A DNA stretch of 61,072 nt from Lachnospiraceae bacterium UBA6987 (GTDB lineage: Bacteria > Bacillota > Clostridia > Lachnospirales > Lachnospiraceae). Shown here piece by piece: positions 37,068 to 44,586 of this stretch; within the stretch, counting starts at the first letter, position 1; every line of letters starts with the position of its first letter. The notes under the pieces were generated by a model that searched no databases, was not told the origin of the DNA, and saw nothing but the letters and a program-made list of their open reading frames with translations. The stretch lies in NCBI GenBank assembly GCA_002449955.1, contig DJYD01000035.1, positions 1-61,072 on the forward strand. The letters are read 5' to 3'. Both the position numbers and the translations under genes were made by a program.

Positions 37068-37080
37068 ATCATTAACAAAT
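37055..37080. promoter_or_regulatory. 26-bp near-perfect palindrome over the -10 box (operator)
   Basis: ATTTGTTTATGAT followed by ATCATTAACAAAT: 12 of 13 pairs match. It covers the spacer end, the whole -10 box and the start region, the classical place for a repressor. The outer TTGTT/AACAA resembles Rex (redox) sites, but Rex half-sites stand 4 bases apart and these stand wider, so it is not a standard Rex site. Confidence 0.65.
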
Positions 37081-37149
37081 GTAAATGGCACAGGGCGGTT
37101 TCGTATAAACTAAATATCACAGAAAACCGTCTGTGAACAGGAGGAACTC

Positions 37150-38085
37150 ATGAAGTGTTTGATCATTGACAAAGTGGATGCCTGCATTGCTGAAGAGCTG
37201 GGCAAGGTTATGGACGTTACCGTGTCCGAAAAGATGCCGCTCTCGAAAGCTGAACTGAAGGATGTGATTGCTCCCTACGACGTGCTGATTATGCGTGTAG
37301 ATCCGCAGATCGATGCCGAACTTCTGGATGCCGCAGAGAACCTGAAGTTTATCGGTGTGTGCTCAGTCGGACTGAACCATATCGATATGGATGCGGCAAA
37401 AGCCAAAAATATCAAGGTGCAGAACGCACCCGGCCTCAACGGCAACGCTGTTGCGGAACTGACTCTTTGCAAGATGCTGGAATTAGCCCGCGGTACGATT
37501 GCCGCCAACAACGATGTCAAATATAAACATGAATGGGACAAGTACAAATACATGGGCCAGGAACTGAAGGGAAAAACCGTTGGTATCCTGGGCTTTGGCC
37601 GCATCGGCCAGCGCGTCGGTTTCCTTTGCCGTGCATTTGGCATGAAGGTTCTTGCCTATGACCCTTATCTTCCGATGGAAATCTTTGCCAAGGAAGAAGC
37701 GGAAGGCACCCAGACCGATCCCTTCTTTGTCCTGCATAATGCCGATTTCATTACCATTCACGTTCCGCTTAACGATGAGACCCGCAACCTTGTCTGCAAG
37801 GAACAGATCGAACAGATGCGTCCCGGTGCTTTCGTTCTGAATATGAGCCGCGGCGGCATCGTCAATGAAGAAGATGCGTATGAAGCCTTAAAGAACGGCA
37901 AGCTCGGCGGATATGCCACGGACGTTATGGCAGATGAGCTCGCAGAAGGCTCTGATTTCAACAGCCCGCTGTTTGAATGCGACAACTTCATTGTTACACC
38001 GCACCTTGGCGCACAGTCTGTTGACGCCGCCAAAGCTATCGGCCAGTTTATCGTGGAAAAATGCAAAGAGGCCTTTAATCTGTAA
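37150..38085 (+). CDS. D-2-hydroxyacid dehydrogenase (NAD-dependent)
   Basis: 311 aa oxidoreductase of the D-lactate/phosphoglycerate dehydrogenase family. Nucleotide-binding GFGRIGQRVG (about 146-155), catalytic Arg in NMSRGGIVNE near 234, and catalytic His in TPHLGAQS near 282. There is no ACT or serine-feedback domain, so it is not a full SerA; substrate cannot be fixed (hydroxypyruvate, glyoxylate, 2-keto acids or phosphoglycerate). AGGAGG lies 8 bases before the ATG. Its promoter is covered by a palindrome, so it is probably repressed under some condition, perhaps redox state. Confidence 0.88.
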   Translation: MKCLIIDKVDACIAEELGKVMDVTVSEKMPLSKAELKDVIAPYDVLIMRVDPQIDAELLDAAENLKFIGVCSVGLNHIDMDAAKAKNIKVQNAPGLNGNAVAELTLCKMLELARGTIAANNDVKYKHEWDKYKYMGQELKGKTVGILGFGRIGQRVGFLCRAFGMKVLAYDPYLPMEIFAKEEAEGTQTDPFFVLHNADFITIHVPLNDETRNLVCKEQIEQMRPGAFVLNMSRGGIVNEEDAYEALKNGKLGGYATDVMADELAEGSDFNSPLFECDNFIVTPHLGAQSVDAAKAIGQFIVEKCKEAFNL

Positions 38086-38127
38086 AGCATAGCAGATAAG
38101 ATTCAGGCTCTGATATGAGCTGAGAGC

Positions 38128-38167
38128 AGCCTCCGGACCTTTTGTTAACCGCAAAGGTCCGGAGGCT
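38128..38167 (+). terminator. Strong terminator after the dehydrogenase gene
   Basis: AGCCTCCGGACCTTT (38128-38143) pairs perfectly over 15 bp with AAAGGTCCGGAGGCT (38153-38167), 9-base loop, then TTCC. The 42 bases before it hold nothing else. Confidence 0.8.
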
Positions 38168-38183
38168 TTCCTGTGTTCCAGAC

Positions 38184-38211
38184 TTGACAAAAACAGAAAA
38201 AAACGTACAAT
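38184..38211 (+). promoter_or_regulatory. Promoter of leuS
   Basis: -35 TTGACA (38184-38189), 16-base spacer, -10 TACAAT (38206-38211). Only about 35 bases of leader follow, so there is no room for the T-box usual for Firmicute leuS genes. Confidence 0.7.
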
Positions 38212-38252
38212 AATATTTTGACAATTTGTAAGAAAGAAATGGGTATTGTCCT

Positions 38253-40661
38253 ATGATCACAGCTTATGAACCGCAGAAGATCGAGCCGAAGTGGCAGAAG
38301 ATCTGGAATGACGAAAAAGCTTTTGCCGCCACCAATGATTATTCCAAGCCGAAGTACTATGCTTTGGTTGAATTTCCTTATCCCTCGGGCCAGGGGCTGC
38401 ACGTCGGTCATCCCCGTCCTTATACCGCTCTCGATATCGTAGCACGCAAGCGCCGCATGGAAGGCTATAATGTCCTGTATCCCATGGGCTGGGACGCCTT
38501 TGGTCTGCCTACGGAAAACTACGCCATCAAGAATCATATTCATCCGCGCATCGTTACCGAACGCAATGTGGCCCATTTCAAGAATCAGCTGCAGAGTCTC
38601 GGCTATTCCTTTGACTGGGATCGTGAGATCAATACCACCGATCCGAATTACTACCACTGGACCCAGTGGATCTTTCTGAAGCTCTTCAAGACCGGACTTG
38701 CCTATAAGACGGAGATGCCGATCAACTGGTGCACCTCCTGCAAGGTCGGTCTTGCCAATGAAGAAGTGGTGAACGGCAAATGTGAGCGCTGCGGATCAGA
38801 CGTCATCAGACGCATGCAGACGCAGTGGATGCTGAAGATCACCGCTTATGCTGACAAGCTGATCGACGGTCTTGACAGCGTGGATTATATCGAACGGGTC
38901 AAGGTTTCGCAGAAAAACTGGATCGGCCGTTCCACCGGTGCAGAAGTGGATTTCTCCCTTGAGGACTCTGAAGACAAGCTTCGCATTTACACGACCAGAC
39001 CCGATACGATTTTCGGTGCCACGTATATGGTCGTTTCTCCGGAACATCCGTTTATCGAAAAATATGCTGACCGCATCGAAAACATGGATGAGGTCAGAGC
39101 TTATCGTGAAGCTGCAGCGAAAAAATCCGATTTTGAGCGTTCGGAGCTTGCCAAAGAAAAGACCGGCGTCGAACTAAAAGGCCTTCATGCAATCAATCCG
39201 GCAACAGGGAAGCCGATTCCCATCTGGACCTCGGATTATGTTCTGATGAGCTACGGAACCGGTGCCATCATGGCGGTTCCGGCGCATGACGAGCGCGACT
39301 GGGAGTTTGCGAAGAAATTTGCTCTGCCGATTATCGAAGTGGTCGCGGGCGGCAACGTGCAGGAAGCAGCCTTTACGGATGTTGCAAGCGGCAAGATGGT
39401 AAACAGCGGTTTCCTGAACGGTCTTGAAGTGGCTGATGCTAAAAAGACCATCATTGACTGGCTTACGGAAAAGGGTCTTGGCCAGGCCAAGGTCAATTTC
39501 AAACTGCGCGACTGGGTCTTCAGCCGTCAGCGCTACTGGGGTGAACCGATCCCGATCGTTAAATGTGAGAAATGCGGTTATGTCCCGCTGCCGGAAGAGG
39601 AGCTTCCGCTGCTTCTTCCCGATGTGGAGAGCTATATGCCGACCGACAACGGAGAATCCCCGCTTGCCGCAATGACAGATTGGGTGAACACCACCTGTCC
39701 CTGCTGCGGAGGCCCTGCGAAGAGAGAGACCGATACCATGCCGCAGTGGGCCGGTTCCTCCTGGTATTTCCTTCGCTATACAGATCCGCTAAATGATAAA
39801 GCCCTTGCTTCGCCGGAAGCCCTTAAGTATTGGATGCCGGTTGACTGGTACAACGGCGGCATGGAACACACGACGCTTCATCTGCTTTATTCACGCTTCT
39901 GGCATAAATTCCTTTACGATATCGGCGTAGTGCCTTGTCCCGAACCGTACCAGAAGAGAACCAGCCACGGCATGATTCTCGGTGAAAACGGCGAGAAGAT
40001 GTCAAAATCCCGCGGCAACGTTGTGAATCCCGATGATATCGTACGGGAATTCGGCGCGGATACCCTCCGCACCTATGAAATGTTCATCGGCGCCTTTGAG
40101 CTTGCTGCTGCCTGGTCCACGGAAGGCGTTAAGGGCTGCCGGAAGTTCCTTGAACGTGTCTGGAAACTGCAGGACATGCTGACAGACGAAGACTCCTATT
40201 CCGCGGCCATGGAGACCCGTATGCATCAGACGATCAAGAAGGTGTCCGGCGATTTTGAATCCTTGAAATTCAATACAGCGATCGCCGCCATGATGAGTCT
40301 GGTGAACGACTTCTACCGTGCCGGCAAAGTGACCCGCGCCGAGTTTTCCACCTTGCTGATCCTGCTCAATCCTGTTGCTCCACATATGACAGAAGAGCTC
40401 TGGGCGCTGTATTTCGGCCCCTCACGCATCTATCAGCAGAGCTGGCCGCAGTACGATGAGGCAAAGACCGTAGAACAGACGGTTGAGATCGCTCTGCAGA
40501 TGAATGGCAAGATGCGCGGCACGCTTGTCATCGAAAAGGACGCGCCGAAGGATGAAGTGCTGGCAAAGGCCAAAGAAGCACTTGCGGCAAGACTTGACGG
40601 CGTCACCATTCTCAAAGAAATCTATATTCCCGGAAGGATCGTCAACCTTGTCGTGCGCTAA
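38253..40661 (+). CDS. leuS: Leucyl-tRNA synthetase
   Basis: Charges tRNA-Leu. The HIGH box reads HVGHPRPYTALD (about 49-60), the KMSKS loop is GEKMSKSRGN (about 577), and the CP1 editing domain is complete (TTRPDTIFGATYMV, then GTGAIMAVPAHDERDW). Zinc-site cysteines CTSCKVGLANEEV and CEKCGY are present. 802 aa is normal. The ribosome binding site is weak (GAAAG at -18 to -22), so start strength may be moderate. Confidence 0.97.
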   Translation: MITAYEPQKIEPKWQKIWNDEKAFAATNDYSKPKYYALVEFPYPSGQGLHVGHPRPYTALDIVARKRRMEGYNVLYPMGWDAFGLPTENYAIKNHIHPRIVTERNVAHFKNQLQSLGYSFDWDREINTTDPNYYHWTQWIFLKLFKTGLAYKTEMPINWCTSCKVGLANEEVVNGKCERCGSDVIRRMQTQWMLKITAYADKLIDGLDSVDYIERVKVSQKNWIGRSTGAEVDFSLEDSEDKLRIYTTRPDTIFGATYMVVSPEHPFIEKYADRIENMDEVRAYREAAAKKSDFERSELAKEKTGVELKGLHAINPATGKPIPIWTSDYVLMSYGTGAIMAVPAHDERDWEFAKKFALPIIEVVAGGNVQEAAFTDVASGKMVNSGFLNGLEVADAKKTIIDWLTEKGLGQAKVNFKLRDWVFSRQRYWGEPIPIVKCEKCGYVPLPEEELPLLLPDVESYMPTDNGESPLAAMTDWVNTTCPCCGGPAKRETDTMPQWAGSSWYFLRYTDPLNDKALASPEALKYWMPVDWYNGGMEHTTLHLLYSRFWHKFLYDIGVVPCPEPYQKRTSHGMILGENGEKMSKSRGNVVNPDDIVREFGADTLRTYEMFIGAFELAAAWSTEGVKGCRKFLERVWKLQDMLTDEDSYSAAMETRMHQTIKKVSGDFESLKFNTAIAAMMSLVNDFYRAGKVTRAEFSTLLILLNPVAPHMTEELWALYFGPSRIYQQSWPQYDEAKTVEQTVEIALQMNGKMRGTLVIEKDAPKDEVLAKAKEALAARLDGVTILKEIYIPGRIVNLVVR

Positions 40662-40704
40662 AGCACATGAGCAGGTCCTTTCATTGCTGAAACAGGAGGT
40701 ATAT

Positions 40705-41808
40705 ATGACTAAAGTAACCATAATTTCCGGTTTCCTTGGCGCCGGAAAAACCACATTTATCCGTAAGCTGATCGAAGAAGTCTATAAAGGCGAGAAGATC
40801 GTTCTGATTGAGAACGAATACGGTGAGATCGGCATTGACAGCGGCTTTCTGAAAAATGCCGGTGTCCAGATCACCGAGATGAATTCCGGCTGCATCTGCT
40901 GCACGCTTGTCGGTGATTTTACGGAATCACTGAAGCAGGTAATTGATCAGTTCCATCCCGAACGCATCATCATTGAACCCTCCGGCGTCGGTAAGCTTTC
41001 CGATATTGTGAAAGCGGTGGAACGGGTCAAGTCTACCGTGCCCGATCTTGCTGTATCGGAAAAAATCACGGTGGTTGACGTCAAAAAAGCGAAGGTCTAT
41101 CTGAAAAACTTCGGCGAATTTTTCAAAAATCAGGTGGAAAGCGCTTCCACACTTGTCCTCAGCCGCACGCAATTGGTCGATGATGCCAAGCTGGCTGAAG
41201 CAACAGCGCTTCTTCGTGAGCTGAATGCCGAGGCACCGATGATCACAACGCCCTGGACGGAGCTGCAGCCGGAGGCTGTCCTGCATGCGCTCGAGCGCAG
41301 TGATGTGACGACCAACCTTCTTGACCTTGACGATGATGACGACGAGGATGAAGAGGAACACGAACACGAACACCATCACCATGATGATCACGATGAAGAA
41401 GAATGCTGCCACCATGAGCACGAAGAACACGAAGAGCATGATCACGAGCATGAACATGATCATGATCACGATCACCATCATGACGCTCATGAACATCATC
41501 ACCACCATCATCACCACGGTGAGCATGATGCGGATGAAGTCTTCACAAGCTGGGGCCGCGAAACCTCCCGCAAATACTCTGAGGAAGAACTGACTGAGAT
41601 CCTGGCCGCTTTAAAAGAAGGCACGGAATACGGGACGATTCTCAGAGCCAAGGGCATTATCGCCATGAGCGACGGCAGCTGGAAAGAATTTGACCTTGTT
41701 CCCGAGGAATCCGAGATGCGTGTCTGCGCACCCGATTACACGAGCCGCCTCTGCGTGATCGGCTGCGAGCTGAATGAAGAGAAGCTGGCTGAGCTGTTTC
41801 GCCTGTAG
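40705..41808 (+). CDS. CobW/COG0523 metal-chaperone GTPase with His-rich domain
   Basis: 367 aa COG0523 GTPase, a family that loads metals (zinc, cobalt, nickel) onto target proteins. Walker A GFLGAGKTT is at 9-17, the metal-binding CxCC is Cys63-x-Cys65-Cys66, and Walker B IIIEPSGVG near 95. G4, normally NKxD, is SRTQ (VLSRTQLVDD). A long Asp/Glu/His-rich tract (about 208-275, more than 30 His) precedes the C-terminal CobW domain. The ATG at 40705 follows CAGGAGGT; an upstream reading into leuS is rejected. It is probably transcribed with the next two genes. Confidence 0.9.
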   Translation: MTKVTIISGFLGAGKTTFIRKLIEEVYKGEKIVLIENEYGEIGIDSGFLKNAGVQITEMNSGCICCTLVGDFTESLKQVIDQFHPERIIIEPSGVGKLSDIVKAVERVKSTVPDLAVSEKITVVDVKKAKVYLKNFGEFFKNQVESASTLVLSRTQLVDDAKLAEATALLRELNAEAPMITTPWTELQPEAVLHALERSDVTTNLLDLDDDDDEDEEEHEHEHHHHDDHDEEECCHHEHEEHEEHDHEHEHDHDHDHHHDAHEHHHHHHHHGEHDADEVFTSWGRETSRKYSEEELTEILAALKEGTEYGTILRAKGIIAMSDGSWKEFDLVPEESEMRVCAPDYTSRLCVIGCELNEEKLAELFRL

Positions 41809-41817
41809 GAGTACGCC

Positions 41818-42777
41818 ATGGCAATCAAACAAATTCCTGTCTATATCGTGACAGGACAGTTAGACAGCGGCAAAACCAGTTTTGTCAAGGATACACTGAT
41901 GGAACAGGACTGGCTGGAACCCGGAACGACCTTGTTTTTGCAGTGCGAGGAAGGAGAGTTTGAGCTTCCGGAAGAGTATTGCAAATCCCGCCGCATCCTG
42001 ACGGAAAGCGTTGACGATCCTTCGGTTTTTACGACAGCCTTTTGTGAAGGGCTCCTGAAAAAGTACTCTCCCGGACAGATTATCATTGAATTTAACGGAA
42101 TGTGGGATCTCCAGGATTTTCTGAAAAAGGATTTTCCGAAAAGCTGGGGTCTCGCCGGGATCTACTCGACGGTTGACGGAACAAGCCTTGAGCTTCTGAT
42201 GACCAATATGCGGAACATCTTCATGAACCAGCTGATCGAATCGGATCTTGTTGTGGTCAACCGCTGCCCGCAGACGCTTGACCGTGTGCCGTTCCGCAAG
42301 GCATTAAAGCTGCAGAACCCCGGAGCACAGGTGATTTTCGAGGGAATGGACGGCAAACTGATCGAGTTCGGTGAAGAAGATCTGCCCTATGATCTGAATG
42401 CAGACGTGATTGAATTGGAAGACACCGATTACGGCACCTGGTATGCCGACGCCTTTGAATCACCCGAGCGCTATAAGGGCAAAAAGATCCGCTTCCTGGC
42501 CCAGTTCTTCCGGCCGGTCGGCATGGCAAAGAATATGTTTGTTCCCGGACGCCTGGTTATGGCCTGCTGCCCCGCGGACATCAAATTCTACGGTTTCCCC
42601 TGCAAGACGGACACCCCCTTGCGCTTCTCCAATAAAAGCTGGCATCTGATCACAGCGGAGTTCACCATGGAGAAAAGAAAAGACCCGAGAACGGGTCAGA
42701 TGGATTATGTGCCTGTCATGCGATATATTTCTGCCCAGGATGCGGAAGCGCCGGCAGATGAAGTCGTTACGCTCTGA
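41818..42777 (+). CDS. CobW-like GTPase fused to a DUF1980/YcgQ-like domain
   Basis: 319 aa. The N-terminal half is a degenerate COG0523 GTPase: Walker A GQLDSGKTSF (13-22) and Walker B IIIEFNGMWD are present, but the CxCC metal motif is absent. The C-terminal part (about 215-319: GKKIRFLAQFFRPVG, FVPGRLVMACCPADIKFYGF) resembles the DUF1980/TIGR03943 domain of YcgQ, the partner of a putative permease in Bacillus. No permease is in the window. AGGAG overlaps the preceding stop; the ATG starts 9 bases after it. It is likely to work with the His-rich GTPase, perhaps as its regulatory or target subunit. Confidence 0.8.
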   Translation: MAIKQIPVYIVTGQLDSGKTSFVKDTLMEQDWLEPGTTLFLQCEEGEFELPEEYCKSRRILTESVDDPSVFTTAFCEGLLKKYSPGQIIIEFNGMWDLQDFLKKDFPKSWGLAGIYSTVDGTSLELLMTNMRNIFMNQLIESDLVVVNRCPQTLDRVPFRKALKLQNPGAQVIFEGMDGKLIEFGEEDLPYDLNADVIELEDTDYGTWYADAFESPERYKGKKIRFLAQFFRPVGMAKNMFVPGRLVMACCPADIKFYGFPCKTDTPLRFSNKSWHLITAEFTMEKRKDPRTGQMDYVPVMRYISAQDAEAPADEVVTL

Positions 42778-42794
42778 TCAGGAAAGGAGTCATT

Positions 42795-43208
42795 ATGATC
42801 GAGATCCCTCTTGGAATGAAGAACACCTACGATGTTGATGTAACCGTGGAAAACACCGCAAGCCGCGTACGCAGCGGCGGTGTCCCCACCTTTTCCACCC
42901 CTTCCATGATTGCCGGCATGGAATGCTGCTGCTCGAACAGCATGCTGCCGTATCTGGAAGAAGGCCAGGGATCGGTCGGCATCCGCATAGAAGTAAAGCA
43001 TATGGCCTCGACGCCTATCGGTATGCATGTTCATTTTGAAAGTGAGCTGGTTCTTCAGGACAGACGCAGACTGGTGTTTAATGTCAAGGCTTTTGATGAG
43101 ATTGAACAGGTCGGCGAAGGTGTGCACGAGCGCTTTATCATCGATACGGACAAGTTCCTCGCAAAATCCGTGGCCAAGAAAGAGCGCTTTGACAGAGGAG
43201 AGTACTAA
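42795..43208 (+). CDS. FlK-like hotdog-fold thioesterase
   Basis: 137 aa hotdog protein. The catalytic triad of fluoroacetyl-CoA thioesterase FlK (Thr42, Glu50, His76) has counterparts at Thr35, Glu43 and His69, with identical spacing of 8 and 26 residues, inside FSTPSMIAGMECCC and VKHMASTPIG. This points to acyl-CoA hydrolysis of a small substrate; fluoroacetyl-CoA itself is unlikely in this context. GGAAAGGAG precedes the ATG. It follows the second CobW-like gene by 17 bases. Its stop codon is at the 3' end of the antisense RNA gene. Confidence 0.87.
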   Translation: MIEIPLGMKNTYDVDVTVENTASRVRSGGVPTFSTPSMIAGMECCCSNSMLPYLEEGQGSVGIRIEVKHMASTPIGMHVHFESELVLQDRRRLVFNVKAFDEIEQVGEGVHERFIIDTDKFLAKSVAKKERFDRGEY

Positions 43209-43377
43209 AAACCGGAAGTACCGCCCCTGCTTTTCTGACGCCTAACGAAATCGTTAGGTGGGTGTCCGCACTCAGGTTTTTGCCTTCCACTCACTGGAGG
43301 CCTGACAGCCGCCTGAAAATATAGGATTCCCGTATGTCAAGATGTAGGTTCAAAAAATACAGAAACGGCATTCCGGT
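43207..43377 (-). ncRNA. ssrS: Structured RNA, probable 6S RNA (ssrS)
   Basis: A transcript of about 171 nt is predicted on the minus strand from its own promoter. Ends pair (ACCGGAA with TTCCGGT), continued by CCG/CGG and TTTCTG/CAGAAA; a large central open region follows, with a small hairpin on the 3' strand (CCTAAC-GATTTC-GTTAGG) and an apical stem (TCAGG...CCTGA around CCAGTGAGTGG). The closing stem is followed directly by TTTTT, a terminator. Size, long rod with central bubble and 3'-side hairpin fit Firmicute 6S RNA, which binds the housekeeping RNA polymerase. Recognition is by architecture, so another structured RNA cannot be excluded. Confidence 0.62.
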
Positions 43378-43383
43378 GTCCAT

Positions 43384-43412
43384 AGTATAGCACAGTTGTT
43401 TCATAAAGGCAA
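43384..43412 (-). promoter_or_regulatory. Promoter of the minus-strand RNA
   Basis: On the minus strand: -35 TTGCCT (43407-43412), 17-base spacer, -10 TATACT (43384-43389). The predicted start (about 43377) coincides with the 5' end of the closing stem, which supports the RNA call. Confidence 0.75.
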
Positions 43413-43448
43413 GTAAAATTGAACCAGCTTTTACGAGGAGATTTAACG

Positions 43449-44081
43449 ATGAATACAGTGATTACAATAGGCCGTGAATTCGGCAGCGGCGGACATGAAA
43501 TCGGTCTCAAACTTGCCGATGCGCTTCATATCCCCTTTTATGACAAGCTTCTGGTTTCCATGGTTGCGGAAGAAGGAGAGTTTGCGCAGGAATTCCTGGA
43601 TGAAATGGATGAGAAGGTCGATATCCACATCGCCCCTTTTCTGGCAACACGTTCCAGCTATTCGGTTTATCAGCAGCCGATGAGTGACAGGATCTTTTTC
43701 CGCCAGGCAGAAATCATCCGCGGACTCGCAGACGAAGGCCCGTGTGTGATTGTCGGCCGCTGTGCCGACTATGTGCTCGCCGAGAGAAAGAATGTTCTCA
43801 GAGTCTTCCTTTACGGAGAGCTCGAGGACCGTATCCTCCGCAAGAGCAAAATGAATGAACTGGCTGACATGGAGAAGGATTCTCTGAGAAAGCATGTCCA
43901 GAACACGGACAAAAAACGTGCACGCTATTATCGCCATTACACCGGTCTCAAATGGGGCGACAAAGAGAACTACGATCTCTGCATCAACACCAGTAAAACC
44001 GGCGTGGACGGCGCAGTGGAAACCATTAAAGGCTTTATCAATGCCCGCGAGGCATATCTTGCTCCTGCGAGTGAGTCATAA
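43449..44081 (+). CDS. Cytidylate kinase-like protein
   Basis: 210 aa protein of the cytidylate-kinase-like family (Cytidylate_kin2). The P-loop-like GREFGSGGHEIG lies at 8-19, then FRQAEIIRGLADEGPCVIVGRCADYVL (about 85-111) and the lid-like HYTGLKWGDKENYDLCINT. Relatives are common in Lachnospiraceae; true CMP kinase activity is unproven, and a separate Cmk normally exists. The ATG at 43449 follows GAGGAG; an earlier ATG lies in the RNA promoter region. Its 3' end overlaps the convergent regulator by 44 bases. Confidence 0.83.
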   Translation: MNTVITIGREFGSGGHEIGLKLADALHIPFYDKLLVSMVAEEGEFAQEFLDEMDEKVDIHIAPFLATRSSYSVYQQPMSDRIFFRQAEIIRGLADEGPCVIVGRCADYVLAERKNVLRVFLYGELEDRILRKSKMNELADMEKDSLRKHVQNTDKKRARYYRHYTGLKWGDKENYDLCINTSKTGVDGAVETIKGFINAREAYLAPASES

Positions 44082-44421
44082 GCTCACATTCATAGAGCAG
44101 AAGACGAAGCACATTGCGTTTTCCCCGTTCATCCAGAGATGAATAGCGTTCATAGAGAAAGTCGGCGTCAATTCGCTGGCTTTCTTCATATTGAATAAGC
44201 CGCTGCAATGCATTTTCACGAAGCCATTCCCGGCGCAGTGCCGAAGGATCGATACCATAATGCTGAATCAGCCGTTTCAGCTTTTGCGGCGGAATACGCA
44301 GAATCAGGCCTTCTTCATACCGGCTTAAGGTAGAAGGAGACAAATGGAAAATCTCTGCCGCTTTTCGCAGTGATAGATTCAGTTTTTTACGCGCCTGCTT
44401 CAGATGATAACTGTAGGCCAA
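44038..44421 (-). CDS. XRE-family helix-turn-helix regulator
   Basis: 127 aa. The N-terminal HTH domain (QARKKLNLSLRKAAEIFHLSPSTLSRYEEG, about 9-38) is of the Cro/C1 type; the C-terminal part is helical and charged, of unknown ligand. The start codon is TTG at 44421, chosen because AGGAGG (44429-44434) lies 7 bases upstream. The end overlaps the cytidylate-kinase-like gene on the other strand by 44 bases, so the two mRNAs are complementary at their 3' ends. It is divergent from pckA and might control it. Confidence 0.82.
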   Translation of the reverse strand: MAYSYHLKQARKKLNLSLRKAAEIFHLSPSTLSRYEEGLILRIPPQKLKRLIQHYGIDPSALRREWLRENALQRLIQYEESQRIDADFLYERYSSLDERGKRNVLRLLLYECELMTHSQEQDMPRGH

Positions 44422-44470
44422 GAGGCAGCCTCCTGTAAAGTATTAAAGCATTGGGGGTTACGCTGTTTTC

Positions 44471-44498
44471 ATTATATCGAATTTTCAGTCAAATGCAA
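44471..44498 (-). promoter_or_regulatory. Promoter of the XRE regulator
   Basis: On the minus strand: -35 TTGCAT (44493-44498), 16-base spacer, -10 TATAAT (44471-44476). It is divergent from the pckA promoter, whose -35 lies 12 bases away. Confidence 0.65.
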
Positions 44499-44509
44499 TC
44501 CCTCCGAAC

Positions 44510-44538
44510 TTGCTATTTCAAACAGAACATGGTAAAAT
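44510..44538 (+). promoter_or_regulatory. Promoter of pckA, with inverted repeat at the start site
   Basis: -35 TTGCTA (44510-44515), 17-base spacer, -10 TAAAAT (44533-44538). TGAAA-TGAAT-TTTCA (44546-44560) lies at the predicted transcription start. It resembles a weak cre (CcpA) site or an unknown operator; carbon control of pckA would be expected. Confidence 0.6.
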
Positions 44539-44586
44539 AACGCATTGAAATGAATTTTCATTAATATATTCTTTCAGGAGGATATT

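Noticed and set aside
37055..37080. Standard Rex operator
   Set aside because: Half-sites TTGTT/AACAA are present but 4 bases too widely spaced for the usual 18-bp Rex site.
38190..38252. T-box leader for leuS
   Set aside because: Leader is only about 35 bases; no TGGNACCGCG motif. hisS likewise has none.
41331..41525. Simple-sequence repeat or CRISPR-like array in the GTPase gene
   Set aside because: Degenerate His/Asp/Glu codons of one open frame, with no regular repeat-spacer unit.
40927..41526. Met/Val-rich antisense frame over the His-rich GTPase
   Set aside because: Produced by repeated His/Asp/Glu codons read backwards.
43207..43377. SRP RNA, tmRNA, RNase P RNA or a riboswitch for the kinase gene
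   Set aside because: None of their conserved cores is present, and the promoter and terminator place the RNA on the minus strand, away from the kinase.
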